From: Parafannyhessea umbonata
GTDB lineage: Bacteria; Actinomycetota; Coriobacteriia; Coriobacteriales; Atopobiaceae
Reading direction: 5' to 3'
DNA: 64,000 nucleotides
NCBI RefSeq assembly: GCF_012844235.1
Contig: NZ_JABAGR010000002.1
Location: 248,001 to 312,000 of the forward strand
Shown in pieces: positions 16,042 through 25,441 of this stretch. How positions within the stretch are numbered: position 1 is the first letter of the stretch; each line of letters starts with the position of its first letter. The position numbers and the translations under genes were made by a program. The notes under the pieces are model-generated. The model worked only from the letters and a program-made list of their open reading frames with translations, was not told the DNA's origin and did no database searches.

Positions 16042-17547
16042 CTACTTCGCGAGCGGCAGCGCCCTCTCGAGGCGGGCGAGCGCGACGTCGCGGCCCAGGA
16101 GCTCGAGCGACTCTCCCAGCGGGGGAGACACCTGGTTTCCGCACTCGGCCACGCGCACGGCGCCGTAGAACTTGCGCTTGTTCGTGCCGAGGGCGTCCGG
16201 CAGCGGCTCGAGCGCGGCGTCGATGGCCGCGGCGTTCCAGCCGTCCGCGTCCAGCGCGGCCAGCGCGTCGCGGGCGGCCTCGAGGTAGCCGCGCGCGCCG
16301 TCCTTCGCGAGGTTCTTGTTGACGCTCTTCTCGTCGAACTGGACGTCCTCGCCCCAATAGAGGAAGCGGCTCTTCTCGACCACCTGCGGCGCGAGCGTGG
16401 TGCGCGGCTTGAGGACGCTGGCGAGAAGGTCGAACCATGCGGGCTTCGCGGCGTATGCGGCCTCGGCGTCCGCTGCGCTCTCCAGGCCTGCGGAGACGAG
16501 CTGCGGCACGAGCTGCGTGCGCGCGAACTCCTGGTCCGTCATGGCCTGCAGGTACTGGCCGTTGATCCAGTCGAGCTTCTTGAGGTCGAACGTGGCGGGG
16601 TTCTTCGACACGTGGTCGAGCGAGAAGCTCTTGGCAAGCACGTCGCGCGGCACGATCGTGGTGTCGCCGTCAAGCGCCCAGCCCAGGAGGGCCAGGTAGT
16701 TGACGAAGGCGTCGGAGTCGTAGCCGGCGTCGCGGTACTCCTCCACGGACGTGGCGCCGTGGCGCTTGCTGAGCTTCTTGCCGTCCGGGCCCAAGATCAT
16801 GGAGATGTGGGCGAACGTGGGCGTGGGTGCGCCCAGGGCCTCGTACACCATGATCTGGCGCGGGGTGTTGGACAGGTGGTCGTCGCCGCGGATCACGTGG
16901 GTGATGCCCATCATGGAGTCGTCCACAACCGTGGCGAAGTTGTACGTGGGCGTGCCGTCGGAGCGGAAGATGATGAAGTCGTCCAACGTGTTCGCCTCGA
17001 ACGTGACGTCGCCGTGGACGGCGTCGTGAACCACCACGTCGCCGCGGTCCAGCGGCACCTTGATGCGGATGGTGTGCGGCTCGCCGGCGTCCACGCGGCG
17101 CTGGGCCTCGGCCGGGTCGATGTCGCGGCACGTGCGCTGGTAGCCCTGGAACGGGTCGTGGCGCTCCTGGGCGGCCTTCTTGTCTGCGGCGAGCTTCTCC
17201 GGCGTGCAGAAGCAGTAATAGGCCTTGCCGTCGGCAACGAGGCGCTCGGCCGCCTTGCGATAGATGTCCAGGCGCTCCGTCTGCCAGTAGGGGCCAAAGT
17301 CGCCGCCCACCTCGGGACCCTCGTCCCAGTCAAGGCCCAGCCACTTCATGGCGCGCAGGATGATCTGCGTGTTCTCCTCCGTGGAGCGGGTGGGGTCGGT
17401 ATCGTCGATCCTCAGGATGAACGTGCCGTGGTTGGCGCGGGCGAATGCCCAGTTGTAGATGGCGGTGCGGGCGCCGCCCACGTGCAGCTTGCCGGTGGGC
17501 GAGGGCGCGAAGCGCACGCGTACGGGACGTGCTTCGGTGGAACTCAC
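16042..17547 (-). CDS. gltX: Glutamyl-tRNA synthetase
   Basis: A 501-aa class I aminoacyl-tRNA synthetase. The HIGH-type motif is RFAPSPTGKLHVGGARTAIYN at the N-terminus and the KMSKS-type motif is DGKKLSKRHGATSV (about residue 255). LRIDDTDPTRS and the GDDHLSNTPRQ block are also typical. The C-terminal helical anticodon-binding domain is complete. It charges tRNA-Glu (two tRNA-Glu genes lie at 6364-6549). In organisms without GlnRS it also charges tRNA-Gln for amidation; which applies here cannot be told. The start is GTG 17547. On the same strand TATACT at 17592-17597 may be its -10. Confidence 0.96.
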   Translation of the reverse strand: MSSTEARPVRVRFAPSPTGKLHVGGARTAIYNWAFARANHGTFILRIDDTDPTRSTEENTQIILRAMKWLGLDWDEGPEVGGDFGPYWQTERLDIYRKAAERLVADGKAYYCFCTPEKLAADKKAAQERHDPFQGYQRTCRDIDPAEAQRRVDAGEPHTIRIKVPLDRGDVVVHDAVHGDVTFEANTLDDFIIFRSDGTPTYNFATVVDDSMMGITHVIRGDDHLSNTPRQIMVYEALGAPTPTFAHISMILGPDGKKLSKRHGATSVEEYRDAGYDSDAFVNYLALLGWALDGDTTIVPRDVLAKSFSLDHVSKNPATFDLKKLDWINGQYLQAMTDQEFARTQLVPQLVSAGLESAADAEAAYAAKPAWFDLLASVLKPRTTLAPQVVEKSRFLYWGEDVQFDEKSVNKNLAKDGARGYLEAARDALAALDADGWNAAAIDAALEPLPDALGTNKRKFYGAVRVAECGNQVSPPLGESLELLGRDVALARLERALPLAK

Positions 17548-17612
17548 GATTGCGTGACCTTTCGTGTTGTGTGCTCAGTACAGTCCGAACAAGTATAGCC
17601 GCTTGCGGCCGT

Positions 17613-17634
17613 GCCTGCGCGCGGGTGCGCGGGC
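17613..17634 (-). terminator. Hairpin after the YhgE/Pip operon
   Basis: GCCTGCGC (17613-17620) and GCGCGGGC (17627-17634) form an 8-bp stem immediately downstream of the stop codon of the second YhgE/Pip gene. There is no T run, so its strength is doubtful. Confidence 0.35.
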
Positions 17635-19869
17635 CTACATCAGCTTCGTGCTCTCGATCTTCTCCTCTATCCAATGGTTCAGGCGGACGACGGGCTTGCG
17701 GAGAAGCAGGCCCAGCAGAAGCGACGGCACGAGGAACAGCGCGAGCCTACCCATGGCGACCCAGAAGTCCGCACCGTACAGGCCGGCGATGGCGCAGCGC
17801 ATGGCCTTCTCGGCATGTACGAACGGCAGGAACGGATAGACGGCCTGGAACGCCTTCGGAAGCATCTGCGGCGGGAACGTGCCGCCGGAGCCCGCGACCT
17901 GGATGACCATGAGCAGCACGGCGATGGCCTTGCCCACGTCGCCAAATGCGGCCGTGAGCGAGAAGATGATGTTGATGAACACGAGCGACGCGAACCATCC
18001 GCACAGCAGGAACAGCCACGGGTGCAGGCACTGTATGCGGATGAAGAACAGGTCGCCGAGAAGGACGAGCGACGACTGCATGAAGCCGATGATCAGGAAG
18101 AACGTCAGACGCCCGAAGTACGCGTGGCGTGGCTTGGCACCCGTCTCGCGCATGGCGGCCTCGGACGGGTTGCACCGGACGAGCGCGCACAGCACGACGC
18201 CGCCGACCCAGATGGCGAGCGTGGTGTAGAACGGCGCCATTGCGGAGCCGTTGTTCGCGACGTGGTAGATCGCAACGCGGTCCGTCTGGACGGGGGAGGA
18301 CACGAACTCCGCGAGGCTCGTGGGGCCGGCGGAAAGAATCGTGCGGATGGTCTGCATGTCGCCTGAGTCGATGGCGGCCTTCACGGTCCCGCGCATCGAG
18401 TCGAGCTTGTCCGCCCCGTCGCGCAGCTTCTTGGACGTGGTGCCGAGGTCGCCCTCGATCTTGGAGAGGCCCCTCAGCGTGCCGGACGTCGTGTCGGTCA
18501 CGTCCGCCATGGTGGATGAGAACTTGCCCACAAGCGCGTCCGCATCGCCCGCAGCACCGTCGATGGTGTCCGCGAGCCTGCCGAGAGATCCCTTGAGGCC
18601 CTGCTCGTAGCTAGCTTGGACGCCGGTGACGCTGCCCTTCGCGCGCTCCGCGAGCGCCTCGAGCTCGGCCTTGGACGCGTCCGCGTCGCCCCTGGAGCGG
18701 TCGATGTCGTCGATCGTGGACTGAATGCCGTTCGAGAGGTCGTCCAGGTCCTGGATGGCCTTGGCGACGCGGTCGCTCAGCCCGTCGATCGTCAGCTTCA
18801 GCTCGCTCACGCGCTGGACGGTCACGGGATCGCCGTCCTTGCCCAGGCTCTGCTCCCACTGGGTCGCGATGGTGTCCGTGCCGTTCAGTTTGGACTGGAA
18901 GTCGCGCAGGTTCGCGTCTCGGGCGTCAACCTCGGCCTTCACGTCCGCGAGCGTGCCGCGCAGCTTCTGCGTGGAACCTCCCGCCGTGGCGTACGCGGCA
19001 TCGATCGCGCCCTTCACGTCATCGAACGTGGAGGCGCTCTTCTGGAGCGCGTCGTTTATGGACGTCGTCGCCCCGTCAACCGCGGTATCGAGCTTTCGTA
19101 CGCCAGAAGACGTCGTGCGCATGAGGTCGCCCGTGCCGTTGCCGCTTTTTGCGGCAGAGGAGAGCATGGCGTCGGAGTTTTCGAGCAGCGATCCCGTGGA
19201 CGACACGAGCGCCTGGTAGCTGTCGACGCTTGCGGCCACGTCGCGCAGGTCCTGGGCGCCGTCGCCCAGGATGGAGTCCAGCCTCGTCACGAGGTTCAGC
19301 GTCTCCTCGTCCGTCAGCGTGCCGGATAGGTCGGAAAGCACCCCGGCGAGCACCTCCGTGAGCGACTGGTCGAAGCTCTGGTCGATGGAGTTCTGCACCG
19401 CGGTCGAGACCTTGCCGGTCACGATGGTTCCGATGGCGTTCTTCTTCTCGTTTACGGCGTAGATCACCTTCGCGTGGCGCACGCTCTTAGACAGCACGGT
19501 CATCATGTCCGCGCTGAAGTCCTTCGGGAACACGATGGCGGCATAGTACTCGCCGGAGCGCACGCCCTCCAGCGCCTTGTCCTTCGTGGTGACCACGTAG
19601 TCGACCTTGTCGGATCCCTGCAGGTCGCTCACCATGCGCTCGCCGATGTTGATGTTCGCGTGCATGAGCTTCGTCTTGTAGCCCTCGTCCGCGTTCGCGA
19701 GCGCCACCTTCAGCTCGCCGGTGTTGCCGTACGGGTCCCACGCGGAGTAGATGTTGAACCATGCGTAGAAGCATGGGATCACGATCATGCCCACGCAGAC
19801 CACGAGGGCGATGACGTTGTTGATGACGTGACGGAAGTCACGCCTTATGAGCGAGAAGAGCTTGCTCAC
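17635..19869 (-). CDS. YhgE/Pip-family membrane protein, second of a pair
   Basis: A 744-aa protein of the YhgE/Pip family (phage-infection-protein-like, ABC-2-related). One N-terminal membrane helix (NNVIALVVCVGMIVIPCFYAWFNIYSAWDPYGN, about residues 17-49) precedes a long extracellular part with the YYAAIVFPKDFS motif and extended coiled-coil segments (about 200-520). Five or six membrane helices follow at the C-terminus. The family includes the lactococcal phage receptor Pip and proteins linked to export of type VII-like or lytic cargo; function here is unknown. GTG 19869 overlaps the upstream stop as GTGA, so translation is coupled. Confidence 0.88.
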   Translation of the reverse strand: MSKLFSLIRRDFRHVINNVIALVVCVGMIVIPCFYAWFNIYSAWDPYGNTGELKVALANADEGYKTKLMHANINIGERMVSDLQGSDKVDYVVTTKDKALEGVRSGEYYAAIVFPKDFSADMMTVLSKSVRHAKVIYAVNEKKNAIGTIVTGKVSTAVQNSIDQSFDQSLTEVLAGVLSDLSGTLTDEETLNLVTRLDSILGDGAQDLRDVAASVDSYQALVSSTGSLLENSDAMLSSAAKSGNGTGDLMRTTSSGVRKLDTAVDGATTSINDALQKSASTFDDVKGAIDAAYATAGGSTQKLRGTLADVKAEVDARDANLRDFQSKLNGTDTIATQWEQSLGKDGDPVTVQRVSELKLTIDGLSDRVAKAIQDLDDLSNGIQSTIDDIDRSRGDADASKAELEALAERAKGSVTGVQASYEQGLKGSLGRLADTIDGAAGDADALVGKFSSTMADVTDTTSGTLRGLSKIEGDLGTTSKKLRDGADKLDSMRGTVKAAIDSGDMQTIRTILSAGPTSLAEFVSSPVQTDRVAIYHVANNGSAMAPFYTTLAIWVGGVVLCALVRCNPSEAAMRETGAKPRHAYFGRLTFFLIIGFMQSSLVLLGDLFFIRIQCLHPWLFLLCGWFASLVFINIIFSLTAAFGDVGKAIAVLLMVIQVAGSGGTFPPQMLPKAFQAVYPFLPFVHAEKAMRCAIAGLYGADFWVAMGRLALFLVPSLLLGLLLRKPVVRLNHWIEEKIESTKLM

Positions 19870-22800
19870 TTTGCGTCACCACCCTTCTGGTCCTGGGCGT
19901 CCGCTTCGGTCGCGCCGCCCTCCTTCGTGGTCTCGTCGCCGCGGCTGATGCGGGTGGTCTTCTCGCCCGCGCCCGTGAGGGCCGTGACGTTCAGGATGAG
20001 CCGCGTGGGCTCGCCGGCGTCCTTCTCGCCCGCGTCGGGAGCCTTCTGCGCGTCCGCGCCCAGCCTTGCCTGCGCGTCTGTCGCAGGAGCGTCCTGCGCG
20101 CCTGTTACCTGGGCGTTCGCGCCGCCGTGGTGAGCGGCGCGGCGTTGGTCGAACTCCGTCCTGAGCCTGCCGATGCGGCTTCCGATCTTTCTGGAGCGCA
20201 GCGTGCCGCCGGCCTCGGGGGCGCCGTCCGTGGCGTCGCCTGTGGCCGAGGTGCCCGCGCCTTTCTCGATGAGCATGGTCTCTATGGGGGCGAACGCGAA
20301 GAACTCCTGCTTGAGCTTGTCGCCCAGAAGGTCGTACAGCTCGTCCTCGCTCATGTCGGACAGGCGCGTCTTCTGTCCCACGCGGTAGTGGAAGTACTCC
20401 GTCACGATAAGGAACGTGCAGATGACGATCATGGAGCAGATCCACAGCGTCATGATCACCATCTTGAACGGCAGCACGAACATGAGGACGTTCAGGGCGA
20501 TGGGGATGACCATGAGCGCGATGAAGCCGCGGCGCACAAGCACGGGGTACATGAGCTCGAAGCGCGCGGCGCGCGCCTCGAACGTGCGGCGGTACTCGGT
20601 GGAGTTCGTGAGGGCCTTGATGATGGTCGTGAGCTTGAAGTGCGCCTCGTCCATGTTGTAGCGCTCGCTCACCATCATGTCCGTCTCGCGAAGGCGCTTG
20701 TCGAACAGCGCGTTGATGTTGAGGAGGTGGCGCCTGGCGCCAAGGCCCACGAGCAGCGCGATGGGCATGTACGCAAGGAGAAGGACGGCGATGTTCGTGC
20801 CGTAGTAGCTTCCGTAGAAGCCGGCGATGGCCTCGCGCATGGCGTTGTTGCCGTACGTGAACGGCAGGAGCGGCTCGAGCGCCTGGAAGAAGCCGGGCAT
20901 CATCTCGATGGGATAGGTGCCGGAGGAGCCGGGGATCTGGAGGATGACGAGGATGACGCCGAGCGCCATGCCGATGTGCTTGAACGCCGTGGAGAGCGAG
21001 AACACGATGTTGACGTAGACGAACGACTCGACCATGCCCGCGGCCACGAAGGCGACGGGGCTCAGGCACTGGATGCCCAGGGCCAGGTCGCCGACGCAGC
21101 AGATTATGGCCTGCACTTCTCCCAGAAGCGAGAAGAGCAGTGCGCGTCCCACGTAGCCCTGCCACGGCTTGAACTCGCCGACGCCCTCGTCGTCCACCTC
21201 GCGCTTGTAGATGGCGACGAGAACGAATCCACCGACCCAGAGCGCGAGGTCCGTGTAGAACGGCGTGACGCCGGAGCCGTAGTTGCGGACGGGGTAGATG
21301 GCCTGCTCGGACAGCTCGACGGGAGAGGTGAAGTAGTTCTTCAGCACGTCGGGGTTGATGCCGGAGACGCTCGTGAGGTCCTTGTACGCCTGGGTCGTCT
21401 GCAGCGCCGAGACGTCGGATTCGAGGCCGGCGAGCGTGTCGACCGCCCTCGAGATGGAGTCGCGCGTGGACGCAAGGGCGGGCTTCGCCTGGGCGAGCAC
21501 CTGGTCGAGCTGGTCGAGGGTCGCGCTCACCTGCTCGAGCGCGGGCGAGATGCCCGCGACGACGGAGCTCACGCCCGAGGCGGCCTGCGAGAAGTCGTCC
21601 AGCGCGCCGTCCACGGCGGGAATCGTGGTTTCGGAGAGGTTTCCCTGCACGTCGGACAGGGCCGAGGCGCTCGTCTGGATGGAGTTGTTCACGGCGGAGG
21701 AGAGGTTGCTCACGCTTGCGGCACCGCCCTTCACGTCGTCCGAGAGCGCCTTGAGCGCGTCGAGTCGCGCCCGCATCTGGTCGCTCATGCCGATGAGGTA
21801 CTGGATCTCGGTCTCGAGGCTTCTGGTCACCTCTGTCTGGGCGGTGAGGGAGTCTCCGGAGAGTCCCTTGATGCTGACGATGGTGTCTCGGCTGTACTCG
21901 AGCTTCGCCTTCATGTCCTGCGTCTGGGTGAGCGCGGCCTCGAGTTGGGCTATGGCGTCATCGAGCCTGCCCTGGGCCCAGCCCACGTCGCCGGCGAGTC
22001 TGCCGACGTCGTAGTTCGCCTTCGTGGACATGTTCGTGAGGGCGAGCGTGCCCGAGGTGAGCGAGCTGCCGAGGCGGCTCCTGAGGTCGGCTGCGTCCGC
22101 TCGGGCACCCTTGAGGTCCGTCGAGGCCGTACCGAGCTTCTGGGAGATGCCCTTCGTGGTGCCGTCGAGGCTCGTGATGGTCTCCTTCGCCGAGGCGACG
22201 GTCTTGCGCGCGTCGTCGATGGAACGACCGGCGTCGTCGATGCCGCCGGAGAGGTCGTCGAGCGATTCCCGCACGGTCTGGATGTCGGCCTGGAGGCTGG
22301 AGCCGGCGCCCGACGCGCCGTCGAGAGCCTTGTCCGCCGCGGCACCGAGCTTGTCGGAGATGACGCCCGCGACCGTTCCGGCGAACGTGTTGTTTATCTG
22401 GTTCTCGATGGTGGAGGCGCCGGTGTCTGTCACCTTGGGCGCGACGGCGTTTTCCTTCTCGTTCACGTAGTACTTGATACGGGCCTTCGCGGTCTTGCCG
22501 TCGATGACGCCCGCGAGCGTCGAAGTGAAGTCCTTGGGGATGACGATGGCGGCGTAGTAGTCGCCGGCGCGGACGCCCCTCATGGCCTTTGACATCTTCA
22601 CGAAGCGCCAGCCGAGCTGCTTGTTGTCGTGGAGCTTCTCCACGACCATGTCGCCGGCGGAAATATGTCCCATGTCGCCGACGGTCGCGCCCTCGTCCTG
22701 GTTGACGATGGCGATCTGGATGTCGCTCGTGTTCTTGTACGGGTCCCAGTTCGCGAGGATGTTGAACCAGGCGTACAGGGACGGGATGATGCAGACCCCG

Positions 22801-22877
22801 AGTGTGATGATGAGGGCGACGGGGTTCTTGAGGATGCGCCTTATGTCGCGCCAGAAGATCCTGAGTGCTGTCTTCAC
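19866..22877 (-). CDS. YhgE/Pip-family membrane protein with long C-terminal tail
   Basis: A 1003-aa paralogue of the next gene. One N-terminal membrane helix (PVALIITLGVCIIPSLYAWFNILANWDPYKN) is followed by the YYAAIVIPKDF motif, a long coiled-coil ectodomain (about 200-520) and a C-terminal ABC-2-like helix bundle. Beyond the usual family end come two more hydrophobic helices (LVRRGFIALMVIPIALNVLMFVLPFK region) and a cytoplasmic tail of about 140 residues, low-complexity and rich in Ala, Gly, Asp and Gln. Start GTG 22877 is set by AAGGAG 7 bases upstream; about 50 open codons upstream are non-coding. It is divergent from a TetR gene. Confidence 0.87.
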   Translation of the reverse strand: MKTALRIFWRDIRRILKNPVALIITLGVCIIPSLYAWFNILANWDPYKNTSDIQIAIVNQDEGATVGDMGHISAGDMVVEKLHDNKQLGWRFVKMSKAMRGVRAGDYYAAIVIPKDFTSTLAGVIDGKTAKARIKYYVNEKENAVAPKVTDTGASTIENQINNTFAGTVAGVISDKLGAAADKALDGASGAGSSLQADIQTVRESLDDLSGGIDDAGRSIDDARKTVASAKETITSLDGTTKGISQKLGTASTDLKGARADAADLRSRLGSSLTSGTLALTNMSTKANYDVGRLAGDVGWAQGRLDDAIAQLEAALTQTQDMKAKLEYSRDTIVSIKGLSGDSLTAQTEVTRSLETEIQYLIGMSDQMRARLDALKALSDDVKGGAASVSNLSSAVNNSIQTSASALSDVQGNLSETTIPAVDGALDDFSQAASGVSSVVAGISPALEQVSATLDQLDQVLAQAKPALASTRDSISRAVDTLAGLESDVSALQTTQAYKDLTSVSGINPDVLKNYFTSPVELSEQAIYPVRNYGSGVTPFYTDLALWVGGFVLVAIYKREVDDEGVGEFKPWQGYVGRALLFSLLGEVQAIICCVGDLALGIQCLSPVAFVAAGMVESFVYVNIVFSLSTAFKHIGMALGVILVILQIPGSSGTYPIEMMPGFFQALEPLLPFTYGNNAMREAIAGFYGSYYGTNIAVLLLAYMPIALLVGLGARRHLLNINALFDKRLRETDMMVSERYNMDEAHFKLTTIIKALTNSTEYRRTFEARAARFELMYPVLVRRGFIALMVIPIALNVLMFVLPFKMVIMTLWICSMIVICTFLIVTEYFHYRVGQKTRLSDMSEDELYDLLGDKLKQEFFAFAPIETMLIEKGAGTSATGDATDGAPEAGGTLRSRKIGSRIGRLRTEFDQRRAAHHGGANAQVTGAQDAPATDAQARLGADAQKAPDAGEKDAGEPTRLILNVTALTGAGEKTTRISRGDETTKEGGATEADAQDQKGGDAK

Positions 22878-23014
22878 GTGCAGACTCCTTGGCTTGCGTA
22901 GCTGTCTTTTGAACGTGCGCGTCGTGCGCGACGGCGTCGGCGATGGTGCGTGTGCCAACGTCGCACAGTAACTCCATAATGAAGAATAGGACAGCTCCCA
23001 AATGCCTACCAGCG

Positions 23015-23037
23015 ATTTTTGAACTCGTGTCAAAAAT
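23015..23037. promoter_or_regulatory. Palindromic TetR-operator candidate
   Basis: ATTTTTGA (23015-23022) and TCAAAAAT (23030-23037) form a perfect 8-bp inverted repeat with a 7-base spacer. It is in the AT-rich divergent region between the YhgE/Pip operon and the TetR gene, and overlaps where promoters of both should lie. Size and symmetry suit a TetR dimer. Confidence 0.7.
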
Positions 23038-23091
23038 CTACACTCGTGATGCTATGATGACGTCGGATCTGAATGTCTCGGGAGATGCGTC

Positions 23092-23856
23092 ATGGGACTT
23101 GTGAACGAAAAGACAGCAGCTGAGATTGCGGACGGTGTGCGCGTTGCCAAGAGCGTCGCGCAAAGCGCCCTCGGCGAGCAGATGGAGCGTCGCAAGCAGC
23201 GCATCAAGTCCGTCTCGAAGACGCGCAAGAGCCGTGCCACGCGCGAGAGGATCATGACCGCCGCGTCCGAGCTCATGGTTGAGCGTGGCAACACCGACTT
23301 CCAGATGAGCGAGGTCTCGGCCAGGTGCCACATGTCGAAGGGCGCGCTGTACTATTACTTCTCGGATAAGGACGAGCTCGTCGAGGCCGTGTTCGAGGCT
23401 TCGGGAGACGAGCTCGTCTCGGCGATCGAGGAGGCCGTCTCGAAGGCGGCTTCTGCCCGCGAGGCACTCGAGAGCCTGTTCTCCGAGCTGTCCCGACGCA
23501 TGCGGACGAGGAGCCCGCTCGTGCTTGCGCTCACGGTCGAGCTTTCAAGCATGGGCGGCGAGCTCTTCTCGGCGGTAAGCGGACAGCTGTCGCGCATCGT
23601 GCGCATCATCGGCGAGCTGCTGGAGCGAGGAAAGGGCGAGGGCTTTGTACGGCAAGACGTCGACACGGGCCTTGCGGCCGTGTACCTGTGCGGCGGCCTC
23701 GTCGGGACGACGGTCGCGTCCGCGTCCGGCATCATGCAGGGGTCGGACGTGCTCGGCAGCTCGCTCATGGAGCTGCTCGCGCACGGCGTCGCGCCACTTG
23801 GGCTGCGGCTACGGCAAGACGACGCCCAGACAGAGGGGGACGTCACCCAGAACTAG
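23092..23856 (+). CDS. TetR-family regulator, probable repressor of the YhgE/Pip operon
   Basis: A 254-aa TetR/AcrR-type regulator. The helix-turn-helix is at about residues 48-95: [48 protein letters not shown], with the YYYF signature. The C-terminal ligand-binding domain is all helical. There is an unusual N-terminal extension of about 45 residues before the DNA-binding domain, including a basic stretch ([18 protein letters not shown]). ATG 23092 has GGGAG 7 bases upstream. It is divergent from two YhgE/Pip genes with a palindrome between; autoregulation and repression of the pair are inferred. Confidence 0.9.
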   Translation: MGLVNEKTAAEIADGVRVAKSVAQSALGEQMERRKQRIKSVSKTRKSRATRERIMTAASELMVERGNTDFQMSEVSARCHMSKGALYYYFSDKDELVEAVFEASGDELVSAIEEAVSKAASAREALESLFSELSRRMRTRSPLVLALTVELSSMGGELFSAVSGQLSRIVRIIGELLERGKGEGFVRQDVDTGLAAVYLCGGLVGTTVASASGIMQGSDVLGSSLMELLAHGVAPLGLRLRQDDAQTEGDVTQN

Positions 23857-23986
23857 GCTTTCCACTGGCCGCACGGCACAAGGCGCGCGGCGGCTTGGGG
23901 CACATATGTATGAGCGGAGCCCAAAAGGCGAGGCTCGGCCGCGGGCGGAGGAGGTCGCCCGGCGGCATAGGCACAAGGAGTATGAC

Positions 23987-25240
23987 ATGGCACACAAGAA
24001 CTACCTCTTCACCTCGGAGTCCGTCACCGAGGGACACCCGGACAAGATGTGCGACCAGATCTCGGACGCCATCGTGGACGCCATCTTCGCGAAGGAGGCG
24101 AAGCTGCAGGAGCAGGGCTACGTGGACGCGGACGGCACGCCGGCGAACGTCGACAACGTGCGCTGCGCCATCGAGACGTTCACGACCACGGGTGCCGTCG
24201 TCGTTATGGGCGAGGTCCGCACCGAGGCGTACGTGGACGTCCAGAAGATCGTGCGCGACACGGTCTCGAAGATCGGCTACACGCGCGCGAAGTACGGCTT
24301 CGACGCCGAGACCTGCGGCGTCATGAACCTGATCCACGGCCAGTCCCCCGACATCGCGCAGGGCGTCGACGGCACGTTCGCTCGCTCGAACGACAACGAC
24401 GAGATCGACAAGATCGGCGCCGGCGACCAGGGCATGATGTTTGGCTACGCGTCCGACGAGACGGACGTCCTCATGCCGATGCCCATCTACCTTGCGCAGA
24501 GGCTCTCCGAGCGCCTGGCCGAGGTCCGCAAGAACGGGTCCCTGACCTACCTGCGCCCGGACGGCAAGACCCAGGTGACCGTGCGCTACGAGGACGACAG
24601 GCCCGTCGAGGTCACGGCCATCGTCGTTTCGACGCAGCATGCGGCCGACGTCAAGCTCTCCCAGATCCGCGAGGACATGATCGAGCACGTCATCCGCCCG
24701 GTCCTCGACGCGGTCGGCATCTCCTGGAGGGCCGCCACCATCTACGTCAACCCCACCGGCCGCTTCGTCGTGGGCGGCCCCATGGGCGACACCGGCCTCA
24801 CCGGCCGCAAGATCATCGTCGACACCTACGGCGGCATGGGCCGTCACGGCGGCGGCGCCTTCAGCGGCAAGGACCCCACCAAGGTCGACCGCTCCGCCGC
24901 GTACGCCGCACGCTGGGTCGCGAAGAACGTCGTCGCAGCCGGCCTCGCGCACCGCTGCGAGATCGAGCTGGCCTACGCCATCGGCGTGCCGCAGCCCGTC
25001 TCCATCTCCGTTGACACCTTCGGCACCGGCTCGGTCGACGACTCAGTGATCGAGGCGGCGGTCCAGAAGGTCTTCGACCTGCGCCCCGGCGCCATCATCC
25101 GCGACCTCAGGCTGCGTCGCCCCATCTACCAGAAGACGGCGGCGTACGGCCACTTCGGCCGCGAGGACCCGGACTTCACGTGGGAGAGCACGGACCGCGT
25201 GGGCGAGCTCAAGAGCGCGGTCGCGGCCATGGCAAAGTAG
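23987..25240 (+). CDS. metK: S-adenosylmethionine synthetase
   Basis: A 417-aa enzyme making S-adenosylmethionine from ATP and methionine. The signatures are [22 protein letters not shown] at the N-terminus, [12 protein letters not shown] (about residues 145-156), [21 protein letters not shown] and [19 protein letters not shown] in the second half. Length and order are typical. ATG 23987 has AAGGAG 6 bases upstream. The 130-base leader shows no SAM-riboswitch consensus that I can recognise. A strong terminator follows, so it is probably monocistronic. Confidence 0.97.
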   Translation: MAHKNYLFTSESVTEGHPDKMCDQISDAIVDAIFAKEAKLQEQGYVDADGTPANVDNVRCAIETFTTTGAVVVMGEVRTEAYVDVQKIVRDTVSKIGYTRAKYGFDAETCGVMNLIHGQSPDIAQGVDGTFARSNDNDEIDKIGAGDQGMMFGYASDETDVLMPMPIYLAQRLSERLAEVRKNGSLTYLRPDGKTQVTVRYEDDRPVEVTAIVVSTQHAADVKLSQIREDMIEHVIRPVLDAVGISWRAATIYVNPTGRFVVGGPMGDTGLTGRKIIVDTYGGMGRHGGGAFSGKDPTKVDRSAAYAARWVAKNVVAAGLAHRCEIELAYAIGVPQPVSISVDTFGTGSVDDSVIEAAVQKVFDLRPGAIIRDLRLRRPIYQKTAAYGHFGREDPDFTWESTDRVGELKSAVAAMAK

Positions 25241-25301
25241 CACCGGCCACATCGCGACGCGGCGGCGCCCGAAGCGCGACCGCAGGACATCGACAAGACA
25301 G

Positions 25302-25336
25302 GACCCCCTTCGCAGGCGATGCGTCGCGTGCGGAGG
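25302..25336 (+). terminator. Terminator of metK
   Basis: GACCCCCTTCGCA and TGCGGAGGGGGTC form a 13-bp stem (one G-T), followed by TTTCTC, about 60 bases after the stop. Confidence 0.85.
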
Positions 25337-25441
25337 GGGTCTTTCTCGGCTGCGCGAGGTCGCCTGCTTCGGCACCGCGTCCTTTGTGTCCACCGCGTGC
25401 GGTAGAATCGTCAGAAAACCGTCTGCGGCAGAGGAGGGTCC

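Noticed and set aside
23857..23986. Possible SAM riboswitch upstream of metK
   Set aside because: The leader is GC-rich and shows none of the SAM-I, SAM-II or SAM-IV conserved blocks that I can recognise.
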